A stretch of DNA of 64,000 bases from positions 22,431,976 to 22,495,975 of the forward strand of contig NC_049986.1 in NCBI RefSeq assembly GCF_000003815.2, in the 5' to 3' direction. Position numbers and translations under genes: made by a program. Position 1 is the first letter of the stretch. Each line of letters starts with the position of its first letter. The notes under the pieces are model-generated. The model did no database searches, was not told where the DNA came from, and worked only from the letters and a program-made list of their open reading frames with translations. The DNA comes from Branchiostoma floridae (taxonomy: Eukaryota > Chordata > Leptocardii > Amphioxiformes > Branchiostomatidae). Of this stretch, positions 44,912 through 58,189 are shown piece after piece.

Positions 44912-45550
44912 ATCATCATGCGTTGTTATGAAACTTGTTGCTTCATATCCATGCCACGTACCTGAGATTGGTCCAATTTGATACTTTTTTATGCATGCTT
45001 TTGTACAGAGGAACTGGAACTAAAAAGTTTGGAATATTAAATTTGGTTATCATATTTCCGTTGCTTCTGCATCAATCTCAATTTATTATATATCAATAGA
45101 AAGCTTACCTTTCCATGGTATCAAACTTATTATCATTTTTAACTCATGGAACAAGCACTATACCGGATTACGTGAGTTGGTCAACAAAAAAAGTGTCCAA
45201 ATTGTGACGCATTACTTTATACCCAATCTACTATTGGACGGGATGCGCGGATGAATACTATGTACATAGGCCATAAATCTGTACATCCATATGTCCCCTC
45301 CCCCACCACCACTCATGGTATATATCTATTTCTTTTCAGCAAAACAGACTATTGATACAGTGATATTACGGTGACACAGTGAGCGCTGCAGTATAGTAAA
45401 TAATAATGTAGTTACGTCTCAGAAAGTCTTGAGAAAGCGTCAAAGGCACCAGAGACGAGCGAAAAGGTACCCAAAGCCGACTCAAAACCAAAATAGCGAC
45501 ACAGCGGATCACACGGACACCACAGGGTAAACATCAAAGTTGAGCTACCT
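44912..45550. other. Copy C 3' flank with solo transposon arm
   Basis: About 45025-45205 matches the left arm of the Tc1/mariner-like element at 8106-8345 without its interior. No exon recognised. Confidence 0.5.
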
Positions 45551-45555
45551 GATAA

Positions 45556-45924
45556 GGCCTAGGAAAAGAAATGTTGTGTTTCCTGTTTCAGTTCTGAAAA
45601 AATTAGGGTCGGTAGGTAGGGATTATCTTTTTTTCTTGTAATTGTTTTAGGCTAGCCAAAACTCTGTTGAATACATATTACAATATAGTTGAACAAAGTA
45701 AACTGAAATGCATGAGGACACTCGTATTTTAATGTCAAACTTTAATTTTGTGCATAACAGATACATTTATTCTTCATTAGATAGGACAAGCAGTGTTTTT
45801 ACTTCAATAAGAATCATGCTGGATAAAATTTCTAACTGGAAGCTTTGTGACTTCACTGACCACCCCCCAAAAAAGTCTAGGGTAGGTAGGGAAACAGGAA
45901 ACACAACATTTTTGTCTAGGCCTA
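45556..45924. mobile_element. MITE downstream of copy C
   Basis: Inverted ends ggcctaggaaaagaaatgtt (start) and aacatttttgtctaggcc (end), each followed inward by gtgtttcctgttt or its complement. Length 369 bp, no transposase. Confidence 0.65.
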
Positions 45925-46037
45925 ACCCACATTTGGCCAATAGTTGCAAAATGAATGCTGTATAGTGTTTGAGGAAAATATTAATGGATGGATGAATAAT
46001 CAATTCATGTCCCGTAGAAAAATGCTTTTCTATAGGA

Positions 46038-46574
46038 TTGATATCGGCTTTACAGTTGAGCCCCTGGTTCCGATTACTCTTAGTTAAACTGGGAGCCGCC
46101 GGTTTGACTCCGGTAAGGGTATCGATCCTGGTTGGAGCTTCATTTGCCTTTTCCCGGAAGGGACGTGAAATGGAATGTCCCGTGTTCGAGGAGGTGCCTC
46201 GAGCATGTAAACAACAAGGTGAATATATTATTTTTCCCATCCACGAATCTTTGTATAAATGTATAGTCAGTCCACTTGTTCCAAATGGTCTTTTGTCCGC
46301 TCTCCCTGTGACCGTTTTGAATAATACAGCCAGGAAACTCTTTCATCGGACAAACTCTGTAAAGACATCTACTATTGCCGTAGCAAATGACAAGATACTT
46401 CATGCACCTAACAAAGGGACCGATGTCCCTCTATGTTACCGTCATGCCACCGCTTCATGTCTGTATACAAAGCGAAACATAAACTTTTTCATTGTACCTT
46501 CCGACACGCTTGGTATTGGTGCTGTTTCTATTTTTGAGGGAAGCGTCCTGTCTGTGATATTTACAAAGACCTAA
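46038..46574 (+). other. Unidentified 178-codon open frame
   Basis: The longest non-repeat frame in this interval, with an internal Met at about 46167. The product is soluble-looking (no helix or signal peptide that I can see), with scattered Cys, and not like any family I recognise. No splice context or paralogue in the window supports it. It may be a single-exon gene, a relic of a mobile element or chance. Confidence 0.25.
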
Positions 46575-48123
46575 GGAAAAACAAATCAAAAAGGATGCAA
46601 GATCAAATCTCGATGTTGTTTGCTTTTAGAGCTACAAACTGCGGCTTTTAGAATAAACATTATTCTTTGATGTGCTCTTGATATGCACGTCAGTAGTGGT
46701 GGTATCAATCGATGTTCAAAGTCTTTTTGGACCGTATTGACACAACACATGATATTGGTTCTTGCGTAGGAAGTTATTCACTGACAACACCATGGATTCA
46801 TGTGTTAGAGCAGTCGTATCGCCGTGACTATGAGCTCACCACGTCCCTGGAACTGACGCAACCTAATCATGATAATTTATACCTGCGTCATTATCAACGT
46901 GGACCAATAGGAGACGTCCTGAATTTTGCCACGTAGCGATTTTTGCTCTACTTTTCAGCGTATTTCGTCGTGTCCCCTTATTCCAACCAGGCCGTTCTTG
47001 GGGGAGAGAGCTGTGATCTTTAGAATCAACACTACCGTGTTCTACGTCTCTGCATTTTCTGGGTGCATCTGACGGTACGTTTTGTCTCACGCCATAGTAA
47101 ATCATGTTACAAACATTTCTATAAGCTACTGTATCTTTTTTACCCTGTTTTATGTTGTTGAATTTTCCTCATACGTACCTACACAAGAGTATTTTCTGAC
47201 GGAGTATTTTGAGTATCCTCTTGCGTCCGCTGAGATACAAAAAATATTCAAAGATCTGCCGGCTGGCGTGCAGAATAATAGATAAATGTAGAAGACAGCA
47301 GGACGTACGTATTTGAGGGGTTCCCGGAAGCCGGTGTTTCTTGAACTCGCGCTACAAGAATTTACCTCGGTCGTCGTTTTGGTGAGCTCTAAATCGGCAT
47401 TTTCGGTCCAAGAACGACCGAAGTCTTGGCGATTACGTGGGCTTTGGGCGATATTAAGCATCTCGGTCGATGTTCCGTATAATTCAGCGAGGCCTCGGCG
47501 ACGATTTTTGAGCTCTAAATGAGATTTGGAATGTTCTTTCGCAGAATGTCTGAAAATATTATTGTTTGTAGGGCGCCCGTCTACTATACCTATGCCTTAG
47601 ATATTTCCCCAAACTCAGAAGTTAAAGTTGATCTGAATATTAGCCTTTGGCCGGGTCAGTCGATTCTCACTTCGTCCTTGTACAGGATATGCTGCCATCT
47701 CGAGTTTCGGAAAGACGTCACCCGAGCCCCGTCCAATTTGTGAAGGGGCAGTTTTTCAGCGAAAAATTACAGCCGATGCTCGGGTGATGTTGAAATTCGG
47801 CGAGCTCTGGCCGATCTAAAAATTTGGCCGGTATTCGCATGAATTGTAAAGCCGGCTGTAGCCTAATAATGATCCACGGGCTTGGCACAGTATTTGTTTA
47901 CATATCCCAGTCTTGCTGAACAGGACAACCAATTTTTTCTACAGCCTCGATTTTGATTGTAGGCATGATTTGGCTGCAACTACAGGGTATCTATATACTA
48001 CCCCCGAAAATTCGATCAGGATAGGACTATCATATGAAAATAACGCGAAACGTATAAAGGGAAAACTCTGTATCTGTATCAATACCTTTCTACGCTCTTT
48101 CACAGTCTACGCAAACCGGGGGT
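46575..48123. other. Unassigned DNA upstream of the Gla-vWA gene
   Basis: Several short open frames (for example 46712-46936 and 47519-47743) without recognisable homology. Around 47400-47830 there are repeated phrases such as gagctctaaat and ttcggcgagctc, suggesting a degraded repeat. The promoter of the next gene presumably lies in the final few hundred bases. Confidence 0.3.
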
Positions 48124-51100
48124 ATGTGGTGGAAAGTTTTGTTGTCCGCTTGGCTGGTGTCGATCGCCATGGGACCCGGAACTACTGGTAAGTACATACG
48201 TAGTGTAAATATGATTCCTTGCCAACAAAAAAGTCGGGCATAAAAATGATGTACATGAGTGATTAAGTCAGTTTTCCTGTGTTTTTCTGGCTTATTGTTT
48301 TTTTAATGAAATCCCTGGCACGTGGGCTGAGATTTAACATAAATGTGAAAGAATGGCTCAACCGGGCCATCCTATGGGATATGGATATGTAATAGGATAA
48401 GGTGCGCCCCTGCTCACTCGGTGCACGTGGGATCGCCCAGTTGTTAGCGTCACACAAGCCAGCCAGTAAAGCGTGGACTGAGCATGCTCTCTCGTCTCCA
48501 TCCGCATTTTAGCCACCCAGCCCTGCCCTGAAAATAATCTCTGTTAAAAGAACTTTTAAAAGAGACATTGTTTTTTTGTTGTACAGGACGAGACCTGCCT
48601 TGTTATAGTGCGGAGCTCTGAACCCGGGTGTAATGCTAGCTTTTTTTTATTCTCCTGTCGATTGGACAGATGAGGAGGCAGACAGGCATTTGCCTGACCT
48701 GCACATGACTTTTTATGGTGAGGGAGGGGTGTGCAATTCATTCTCCACCCTCTCGTCTATTGGAGCACAAAGTCTCACAGAGGCAACTGTATGCAACGTG
48801 TGAGGCGGCTCCAGCAGATGCAGTTAATAAAACTTTGGTGGCAAGTAGCCAAGCTTTTACAGATTTTACCACATCATTCCCATACAGCTTCCAATTAGTA
48901 AAAAAATAACTAATTCCTCTTATCTATGCCAAAAACCAGTTACACACGCAACTGGATATGATTTTGGAATGATATGATTTTTTTTACCATCTCCGAAATC
49001 ATATCCAGTTGCTTGAGCAACTGCTATTTGGCGAATCTTATTAACTGGATGTCTAACCTTCATAGACGTATTTTTTGCATGACTTACAGGAGAAAGTGTA
49101 AATGAATTGCAAAAGCAATCGCCTTTTCTAACAGAGAGGGATGCAAACAGCTTCATTAAACATTCGCGCCAGGCCAGAGCAGCCGATCATAATCTCCACC
49201 AGGAATGTGTTGTGGATGTCGGAGGTTGTGACTATCACGAAGTATACGAGGTTTTTGAAAATCCATTTAAAGCGGTAAGCAGGCAAATAAAGTAAAATAC
49301 TTTGATCATACATGTAGCTGAATAGATTTACTGCTTTGTTTGTCATTCGGTTGTTTGTGGAAGCTGTTTCAATATCACAATCTTCAAGACGATGCCAATT
49401 GGCTAGAAATATTATGTATTGCAAAGTGATTAGATATATAGCATTAATTGCTGGCAGACTAATCTATTCCTAGAAAAAACTCTTCAAGCCATCCTACAAC
49501 CCTGATAAATTACAGTTAGTTCGCAAGATATACATTGTATGCACTGGTTTTAAAATAGAGCAACTTGATACTTTGTATACCGCCCTTGTGTTGAATCTGA
49601 TATCTTCATACACACATCTTCTAGCTCTAGTTTTATGCTCTTTTGATGTCGATTAACGCGCTGACTATCAATACAGGATCGATGGCTTTATAAGAAAGCG
49701 TGTGAAGTATATCCTTGTGGCCCAAATGAGATATGCTGGAAAGTTACCTACTGGAAAGACAACGTTAGACCGAAATTCGGCCCCGAATGGCGAAGATGTT
49801 TAAAAGTTACTACTGAAGGTAAATATTGAGTTTGGTGCCTGAATTCCATAATATGTTTCATATACATCATTTTGAATGAGAAGTAGCAGTACGAGTGATA
49901 GTATTATCGACAGATTATGCAATTTATGATTTAAGTGAAGAACTGTTGTCAATAACCTAGGCCTTTAATTAAAACAAATGACAAAGTTTAAACGGTAGTG
50001 ATGACTACATTCAAGGAGGTTAAAATGTGACCTCCGTGCTACATTGAAAGATATTTCAAAGTTATACTAACTGCACATGTAGGCGGCCGCCAGACTAACT
50101 GTTCCAGTGACGTCGACCTAATGTTCTTGGTTGACGGATCTTCCAGCGTCGGAGAAGAGGGATTCGAAAGCGCCAAACAGTACATCATGAATGTCGTAGA
50201 CACTTTCAACTGCAGCAACGTAAGTCAATTTCGTTGCATCACCACAGGGGTTTGTTCCAGTAGCTGATTTGTTAAATGCGCAGCAAAACATGATATACGC
50301 TTGATAGTTAAGTGATTGGATTAGATTAAACTAGATTGATGTACATCAAAAGATAGATAGATTTAGGTAGATAGAGACATAGATAGAGATATAGATAGAT
50401 ACTATATATATAGATAGATAGATCAATTTACATAGATATAGATAGATTTAGATCGATATAGATGGCTTCGACAATAGTAGGAGTAACCCACTTTGCTTGG
50501 ACATTAAATTGGGCCATGGCGAGGTCACATTGCACAATCATCTACCTGAAAGACATCACACTTCTAAGTATAACGAGTCGAGCTTAACGAAAATAGAAGT
50601 TTTTATTTAAATTTTGAGATAAGTTGCCGACATTTCTTTGTCGCACACAGCCGTATTACATTCTGTTCTGTTCATTGCCACAGGTTGGGATGATCCATTG
50701 TAAGTGTGAAGCCAAGACAAGCATTCCCTTACGCAAGTTTGACGACATCCCAGGTCTCCAGGATGCTGTGGAAGGCGTCAACTTTAACGCCGCACCGACA
50801 CGTGTCGGCTACTGCATCAAACACATGCAGTGCACGGTGAGCAAACCCGTCTGTGTCGGTTAGCACAGCATTCCAGGCTAAAGAATTCTTACCCCCATGA
50901 AAAAATGTTACTAATACTGGATCTTGAAGTATGTTGCGTTCTTTTTTTACAGCCTCTCTTTTCCGGCAAAGTTGAATGTGTTTTATTTTTCGTCTGCCCG
51001 GCTGCCTTTACCTTAAGGCAGCTGCAGGAGAAAATTGCAAAAAGGCAACAATGCTGTGGTTCTGAGAAAACAACGGTAGTCTCATATGTTATAGAAAGCC

Positions 51101-54100
51101 GTAACCTTTAAGTTAAGATACACCATTTTGAATGCAGCTCACCTAAATTGCTATGTATTCTTATTATGTTGATGATGATGTTGACAATTGAACCTACGTT
51201 GCCTCTCATACTTTGCCTTTATATCTCCAGACGCGTTGGCGAGAAGATGTAGCCAGGATAGTGGTGGTACTGACGGACGGGCAGATCGACGATGGGCTGG
51301 TAAGTACTCTTACTTGATTGTCAAGTCTACTAAACATTTAGGTATCCCATCTTAACGTTGTAATTTATCAAGCTCCGATTCTATTACGACACAAAAGTAA
51401 TGATGATTGTTCACAACAGGCTATTTATTGGGCAAAACAGCAATTGCTCAAGCAATATGATTTTGGAAACGGTCACACCACTCACACGTTTCAGGTAGCA
51501 TCCACTATGACTATGTTTCGCCAATGACACTAAGGGATATCTGTTGCAAAGCAGGTTTTATACCCTAAGTATTAAATGATGTGGATAGGAGTTGAGAACG
51601 AGTAGACGAAAAATAGTGGATGCTATCTGAAAATTCCAAAATGATATTCAGTAGCTTGAGTAAGTCATTCAAAACTCACGTGGAAGTTTCACATAGACAT
51701 CATTTGTAAGAAAATTGCTAAGAATATTGGTATCATAAGAAAAGTCGCAAACTGCCTATCTCGTAAAATATTTATGACTCTTTACTACAGCTTGATATAC
51801 CCCTACTTAACATACTGCAATATAATCTGGGCTAGTACTTACACTACCTCATTAAAACCACTGCACCTACTACAAAAACGTTTTGTTAGAATTGCATCAA
51901 ACGCCTCTTTTATAGCAAATTCAGCAACTTTTTTTCACAACCTGAAGATTTTGACAGTATACGACATAAACAAATTGCAGTCAGCCATTTTCGTCCATAA
52001 AGTTATTCACAATAATTCTGTCTTACCAGTCCTATATAAAGACATTTTTAAGTACAACGCAGATATTCACAATCACAGTACAAGGCAGCAAAACAGTCTT
52101 AGACCTATTAAAACAAAATCGAACCTAACACAATTTACTATAATGTTTAGAGGCCCATCCATATGGAACACTCTAAGTCTTTCCCTACGAAATTGTCAGT
52201 CCCTTTCCATTTTCAAGAAACGTATGAAAAACAACCTTATAGAGAAGCCAACTATTTACTCCTGATTTGTTTTTTTTCCTTGTTTTTGATCATGTTATGC
52301 TCAATTATCATTTAGTATTATACCGTGTATTTGGTGCTCCTTTAACCTGTTTGTTTGCAGTCTTTGCACCCATTGTCTTGGTTATCTGTATTTGCTTTCA
52401 TTTTGTTTTGCTAGCATGATTAATTGTATGATTTTGACTAATTTCTTTATGATCTGTTGATCATGTTTAGTTTTGTCTAATTTCAGTTTTTGATGTTAAG
52501 ATTAATTGTAACGTTGTGTATGATCACTGAGTTATATTATTTTCACTTGGTTTATTATTGTTCGATGTATAATCTTCATGACCATTTAATTGTATCATGA
52601 TTTGTATATTTTGACGGGGGGAGAGTTTGTATAAGCCACATGGCTTTTTTCTCCCCCCTTGCACGTTCTGTTGTATTCTGTAATTTTCTGTATGTATCAT
52701 TTTTTAAAGTGCAAAATAAAATCAATCAATCAATCAATATCGATCTGTCGTATCTTAATATCCTTAATCCTATATTACCTGGATGTCTGACATTCATCGT
52801 CGTATGCAATAATTATTTTTGTATCTATTGACATTTTTCAAAGGAATGCGGAGTTTTTTTGTCTGACAACATCTCTTAGTACTACATGTTGTTATTAGTA
52901 CGACGCGTTCTTCCTAATTTGGTACAGCGCTGTAAATGATTCAAGCCATGAAAGCATTTTTTTTCAATTGGCAATTATGGCAAGTTTGTTCACGAAAGTT
53001 TGGCAAACTTCACAAGTATGCAAGACAAGGATTGCTTATTTATATATATAGTCGATTGGAGATAAGAAACAAGATTTTGAAGGACAATGTTCAATCTATT
53101 TGGAAACGTTTGGTCTCGGGGAAATATAAATGGGTAGGATGCATAATATTGCTATTTTTTTCCTTTTCCCGTCTTATTAGTACACAGATGACGTGGCAGG
53201 CTCTGTCGAAAGCGCCAGGAACGCCGGGATGGAGCTCTACGCAGGCGCAATAGGGCGCAGCAGGCTGATCGACATGAACGGACTGGAGACGATCAGCGGC
53301 AGCAGCTCGCGGGTCGTGGACACAACTCAGGAGGACCCGAGTTGGCTGATATCCACCATTACTGTCGAACACAGTGGTAAGACTGCTTTGTCATTACCGC
53401 TCATGGGTATAGTTCAAGTAGGTTCAAAATAACTTGTCCCTTTACATATCACCTTTACATTTGTTCAAAGTTGTTTGTACCTTTACATATCACCTGTACA
53501 ATTGTCCCTTTGCTTGTTACCTGTACAATTGTTAAAAGTAATTTGACCATTTAAATTTGCACATCACCTTTACATTTGTTCAAAGTAATTTGCCCCTTTA
53601 CATGTCAACTGTACAATTGTCCCTTTGCTTGTTACCTGTACAATTGTTAAAAGTAATTCAACCATTTAAATTTAACACATCACCTGTACACTTGTTCAAA
53701 GTAATTTGCCAATTTACATATCAACTGTACAATTGTCCCTTTGTTTGTTACCTGTACAATTGTTCAAAGTAATTTGACCTTTTACATTTACACATCAGCT
53801 GTACAATTGTTCAAAGTAATTTCTCCCTTTACATATTAAATGTACATCTGTTCAAAGTAATTTGTATATTTACGTATCTCCTGTACACTTTTCTAAAGTA
53901 ATTTGTACCTTTACATGATTTCAGGTTCATGCTATGCGCTGGTGGAAGCGATCACGGACAAACGTAAGTACCTACAGTTAGTTGCTTTGCCTGTAAACAT
54001 TGGAGAACAAATATCATGTGACATTGACAAAATATGGAACTTTTGAGTTAATCCCAACTTCTGTTGACTTATAATGCTACTTGTTCTATTGAGATACTTT

Positions 54101-55983
54101 AAAAAACTATGATGCAAGGAATAAATGAAAACACAGTTAAGTCGAGAAAGAAAACTTTGATGAACTCATTTTCTCAAGTATTGCTTTTTCGAGTCATAAT
54201 TTCCTGCAAATTACCTGAGCTATGTTCCTGTTACTTGGACTCGACTGAAAGGGAACAGAACAGGTGGTTAGAGAATTGATGTTTCAAGATATTTGTCTAT
54301 ATATCTAGGTCCTTATCCCTGGCAAGACGATTCTGGACCAAATGAAGGGTAGGGTATAAATATATATTTTGAATGAATTTTGTTATTCGACTTCCAGTAA
54401 ACGCTGGAGAACCGTAGACTATTTTGTCTGTATTCAGTATTGTTCTCATGGTTGCCTGCATTTTGCGTGTCAGTTGTGGTACCTTTGGTATGACTTATGA
54501 CATTGTATTTGTGATCAATTATTATTTACAAGATATAAGCCGTATTTGCCGTGCCGTTTTGCTTCACTGCTACGTTTGATTGATAAGTCTTCCCTTCATT
54601 TCTTTCTTTCAAGACAATGCAGTTTCGAGCCGAGGGAACTGCAGCAAGTCTGCAACGCCTTGACAACATCCGCCTGTATCGCCGAACTTGAGATGTACCA
54701 CAAAGCCATCTGGGACAGCATAAGTGACTTGTGGGATTACGCCAAGGACCACGTGAGGCAACTTTATGACAATCTAACTAGTCAACTCATAATGTAAATA
54801 TTATGAGTGAAGTCAGCAGTCAAGGAGACGAAAAATCAATAATATTCAGTTATTCAGTTTGGTTACAGGTCTGTTTACAAGATAAGGCCCATACTCAAAA
54901 GCAAAAACAACAGTATCAATTCATACGCAATGCTACACTATAGGCTATACTGACGATCATGGCATTGGCATTGCCCTGAAAAGTTTAACCACCCTAGCCC
55001 CTTATAGTAGTTTTATATGGTCGTTCATTATCTTATCTCAATATATATTGTTATTCTTATTTGGCTATTCTTTTGCACCATTATCACATCCAATGTGTTT
55101 CTCTTCTTTGTTATTCATCAACTACCTACATTTTGTTTAGTATAGAGGAGGACGGTATAGTGCAAGCTGTTTACGGTTTTCCTTCTGCACCTATTTTATG
55201 CATTATTCTCTGTATTGTTTTATGCATTTTGTTGTTCGAATGAATAAACAAATGATCGCATTTACATTTACATAGGACTCCTATCCTCCTGCACCTGTTT
55301 TATGCATTCTTTCCGATATCGTTTTATGTGTTTTGTTGTGTGAATAAATAAACAAATAATTACATTTACATGGAACTCCACATATCTTCCAGGTTACCAG
55401 CATCCTAAATAATGTCAACAACCGCGTCGACGAGCTCATCACTAGGCTGGAGGACGCCATTTCGCCGTCAAACACACACCCGACGGTGCTCGAACCAACC
55501 GAAACCGCCATCAGTGAAGCACGAAGTGCCATCGCCGACATCACATCTGTCGCTACAAACTTAATTCCAGATCTCAACAGCATTGTTGATGGTGTCTTAC
55601 AAAACATCCAAGATCTTATCTGTAATCTTGTCGATAAGGCTGACCGGTTGTATGGAGCTGTTGAGGAATACGTAAGAAACCTTTTTCAGGAAACACTTAA
55701 ACCATTTGGAGAATTCGTGCGCAGTCGAAAAGACAGCCTTAATACCATGGTTACTGGTTTATATAGCTCGCTGCCTTACTTCTATGAGGAATCTTTACAA
55801 CAAATCCTAGATGAATTTAGGTACATTGGAGAGTTCATTCTAATCGATTGGATATTTGGGGGAGGACTTGACCCTCTCGTCTGCCGTTTTCTTTGGTGGT
55901 TGATTCGACCGAATCACATCCCTTTCACCTACCCGGTACCTTATGAAATCCCCGGTATTCCTCCTCTCCCACCACCGTACTAG
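48124..55983 (+). CDS. Secreted Gla-like / von Willebrand A domain protein
   Basis: Eleven phase-compatible exons: 48124-48187, 49090-49274, 49677-49818, 50083-50219, 50684-50836, 51231-51299, 53181-53376, 53925-53963, 54309-54348, 54614-54752, 55393-55983; 1755 nt, 584 residues. Exon 1 begins MWWKVLLSAWLVSIA, a signal peptide. Exon 2 has a propeptide-like FLTER and then ANSF, NLHQEC, CDYHEVYEVFEN, the landmarks of a Gla domain but with few Glu. Exon 3 is a short Cys-rich EGF-like segment. Exons 4-7 form a vWA domain (about 140-315) with complete MIDAS: Asp148-x-Ser150-x-Ser152, Thr215 and Asp243. The C-terminal 260 residues are helical with a Pro-rich end. Role unknown; metal-dependent ligand binding outside the cell is inferred. 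ATTAAA near 56004 may be the polyadenylation signal. Confidence 0.8.
48937..49025. mobile_element. MITE in intron 1 of the Gla-vWA gene
   Basis: cagttacacacgcaactgg with tatgattttggaa, then the complement ttccgaa... catatccagttgc. Member of the family at 17248. Confidence 0.55.
50350..50470. repeat. (GATA)n microsatellite
   Basis: Interrupted agat/gata repeats with a short tatata core, in intron 4 of the Gla-vWA gene. Confidence 0.85.
51438..51664. mobile_element. MITE in intron 6 of the Gla-vWA gene
   Basis: Starts cagcaattgctcaagcaa with tatgattttggaaacggtca and ends with ttccaaaatgatattcagta then gcttgag. Same family as 17248, larger interior. Confidence 0.55.
51678..52740 (+). mobile_element. 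5'-truncated LINE in intron 6 of the Gla-vWA gene
   Basis: Sense-strand frame (51682-52265) encodes a retrotransposon C-terminus: YYSLIYPYLTYCNIIW, LLQKRFVRI and FRGPSIWNTL. A long AT-rich tail follows, ending in (AATC)n at 52719-52738, as in CR1-type LINEs, which end in short tandem repeats. No catalytic domain left. Confidence 0.75.
53430..53915. repeat. Minisatellite in intron 7 of the Gla-vWA gene
   Basis: About ten degenerate units of roughly 40-60 bp built on ttacatatcacctgtacaat followed by tgttcaaagtaatttg. Fills most of the intron and stops just before the acceptor at 53925. Confidence 0.85.
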
Positions 55984-56001
55984 AAAGGCCGACATTTTGC
56001 T

Positions 56002-56770
56002 CATTAAAAAATACAGAATATTTCAATCCATCTTCATCCAAATGCAAAAATATGTTCTGTTTCATATCATATCATTGCATAAATTGACCTATCCCAAAAC
56101 ATCATTCCACTCCAAATTTTGTTTTTTAAAAAGACCCCCTCAACAAGAATGGACATTTCAGAACACCCCTATCTATGCAAAATGGACCGGTCTATGTGAC
56201 CATTTTCCATTTCTAGTGCTTAAAGGGGGAGACGCAACCATTAGAATTTTCCACAGTTAATGCATGCAATCCAATGGGACAGTTGAGGAAACAAATATGC
56301 AATTATCTCAAGAATAAAAAGTTCAAGCCATACAAACTTACCCTCAAATGATAGCCTACTGGTTCAGTCTCATCTAATTCATTTGTCGGAATTTCTATAC
56401 GGCTAGGCTTTAGATACACCCCCCTAATTAGATCCCTTGGATGTATCCTTTTGGCTAAAAACAGCATCCAGGGGATGGTACCACTACATCATGGGGGTGC
56501 CTGAACCTCCGACCTGGTTGAAGGTCATTATTTAGGGTCTTTCCTACCGCTGCCACCCCCAAAATGCCCAGATTTAAATTCGACTAAGAAAGGCTTTTCA
56601 ATGGTTTAAAGCCTTGTTTTTATTTGCTCTCTCACGGGGGACTCTAAGCGTAGGCGCTAATTGTTGTGTCTCCCCTAAAACTACCACAATACCAAATCCC
56701 AGATCAGTTGGCTGTTTCATGACATAGTAACCCGAAATATACAGTTTTGGTAAAAAAAGTCCTACATTTT
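56002..56770. other. Noncoding DNA 3' of the Gla-vWA gene
   Basis: No recognisable gene. Includes C-rich/AT-rich stretches, possibly 3' untranslated sequence at the left. Confidence 0.35.
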
Positions 56771-56779
56771 ACAATTGTA

Positions 56780-57370
56780 AACGTAAATGTGCACGGAGTC
56801 ATGTGGGCACATATGATACGCACCCTCGTACCAAATTTAGGTAATTTGGATTTAATACAAAGGCATAGTAGCCAAACTATACATTATTAGTCTTGAAATG
56901 GAAAAAAATTCTCAAATAATGTTTGCCCAAAGTGAAAATAAACTACTGTTGGCACATGTCCTGCACACCTTCATACAACATTTTGGGTCATTTCGTTTTA
57001 AGAAAAGGGCATAGGAGCCAGCAATATATATTTGTTGTCAATAAAGGCCCAAAATTCCAAAATCATTTATTTTTGACGCCTTGTATTAAAAAAGAGTTGA
57101 TGGCGTCCTGTGGGCATATATGTCCTATGCATCTCTGCCAAATTTCAGGTCATTAGCGTCTAATATCAGTGCACATGGGCCCAAAATATATATTTGTGGT
57201 CTAAAACTGACAACAACAAAAAAAAAAATATAAAAAAAACTATAACGAATTTTAAGGCGTATACCAACAAAAGTTTTAAAAACGCATGGGTGTATTTGCT
57301 ATTTCTACCTTCTGTCGAATTTTAGCTCATTTGGTCAAGAAAAAGTTTAAAGATTTGTCAGGATAAAGAG
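56780..57370. repeat. Degenerate tandem repeat, period about 150 bp
   Basis: Phrases of the type 'gtgggcatatatg.cctat.cat.ctgccaaatttcaggtcatt' followed by 'ggcatagtagcca' recur near 56793, 56945, 57105 and 57270 with heavy divergence. A poly-C run lies at 57431. The terminal gcgaaggtatgaggtcg at 57975 matches the element end at 19365. Confidence 0.4.
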
Positions 57371-58189
57371 AAGATGAAACGCGACGAAAGACAATATATT
57401 GCAATTCATACTATAGCCCCGCCAACACAGCCCCCCCCCCCCCCCCAACACACACACACCTATTGGCTAAAGAAGAATAATGGAATTGTATAGGAATACC
57501 ATATGAAAGCAAAGTAATAAACTGGGGTTTTGGGGGCTGAAATTTGATCACCTTCTGCCAAACCACCTTGGCCCTAGTCGAAATACAATGTCACAAATTT
57601 GACTGTCTTCGTAAGACAAAATACTGGGGAAATCTAAAATGTGCAACGTTTACAAAAAAATTATAAGATACATTTGTAATTACACAGTATATCATACTAA
57701 AAGTTATGGATAACTAATTGCAATGATAAGCAATTAGGAAATTATAATTGACGACTTGATTTTCGGGTGTATATAGGCCTGGTGATGGTTTAAACATTTA
57801 AATGGTAACTATGCAAATACAGAGCAAACTTTGCATAATTCAAAAGGAAATTTCATTTACCCTCGTTTTATGACAAAAAACGTGGGAATATCGAAAGATA
57901 TTAATTATCACATAATCAAATTAACAATTTGAATAATCGTTGGGACTTGTAATGCTACGTCAGTTGTAAAGATTAGCGAAGGTATGAGGTCGCGAAACTC
58001 TAGTTGTTTTGCGTGATAGCCTATGGTTCACTCTTGAGGACTGGGAAGGCCTCTTTCCCGGTTCTGCAGTTACGCTAAATTATTATGGCTAATCTCAATT
58101 GAATATCTTCAACATGAAGATTAATATTGTTATTACATCATTATGTATTATATTCCAACGTATCCAAGTATTCGTGTACTACAATATAT

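Noticed and set aside
47913-48191. 92-codon frame ending near a gtaagt donor as first exon of the vWA gene
   Set aside because: Its phase at the donor is 2, but the next exon needs 1. The overlapping frame from 48124 fits the phase and encodes a signal peptide.
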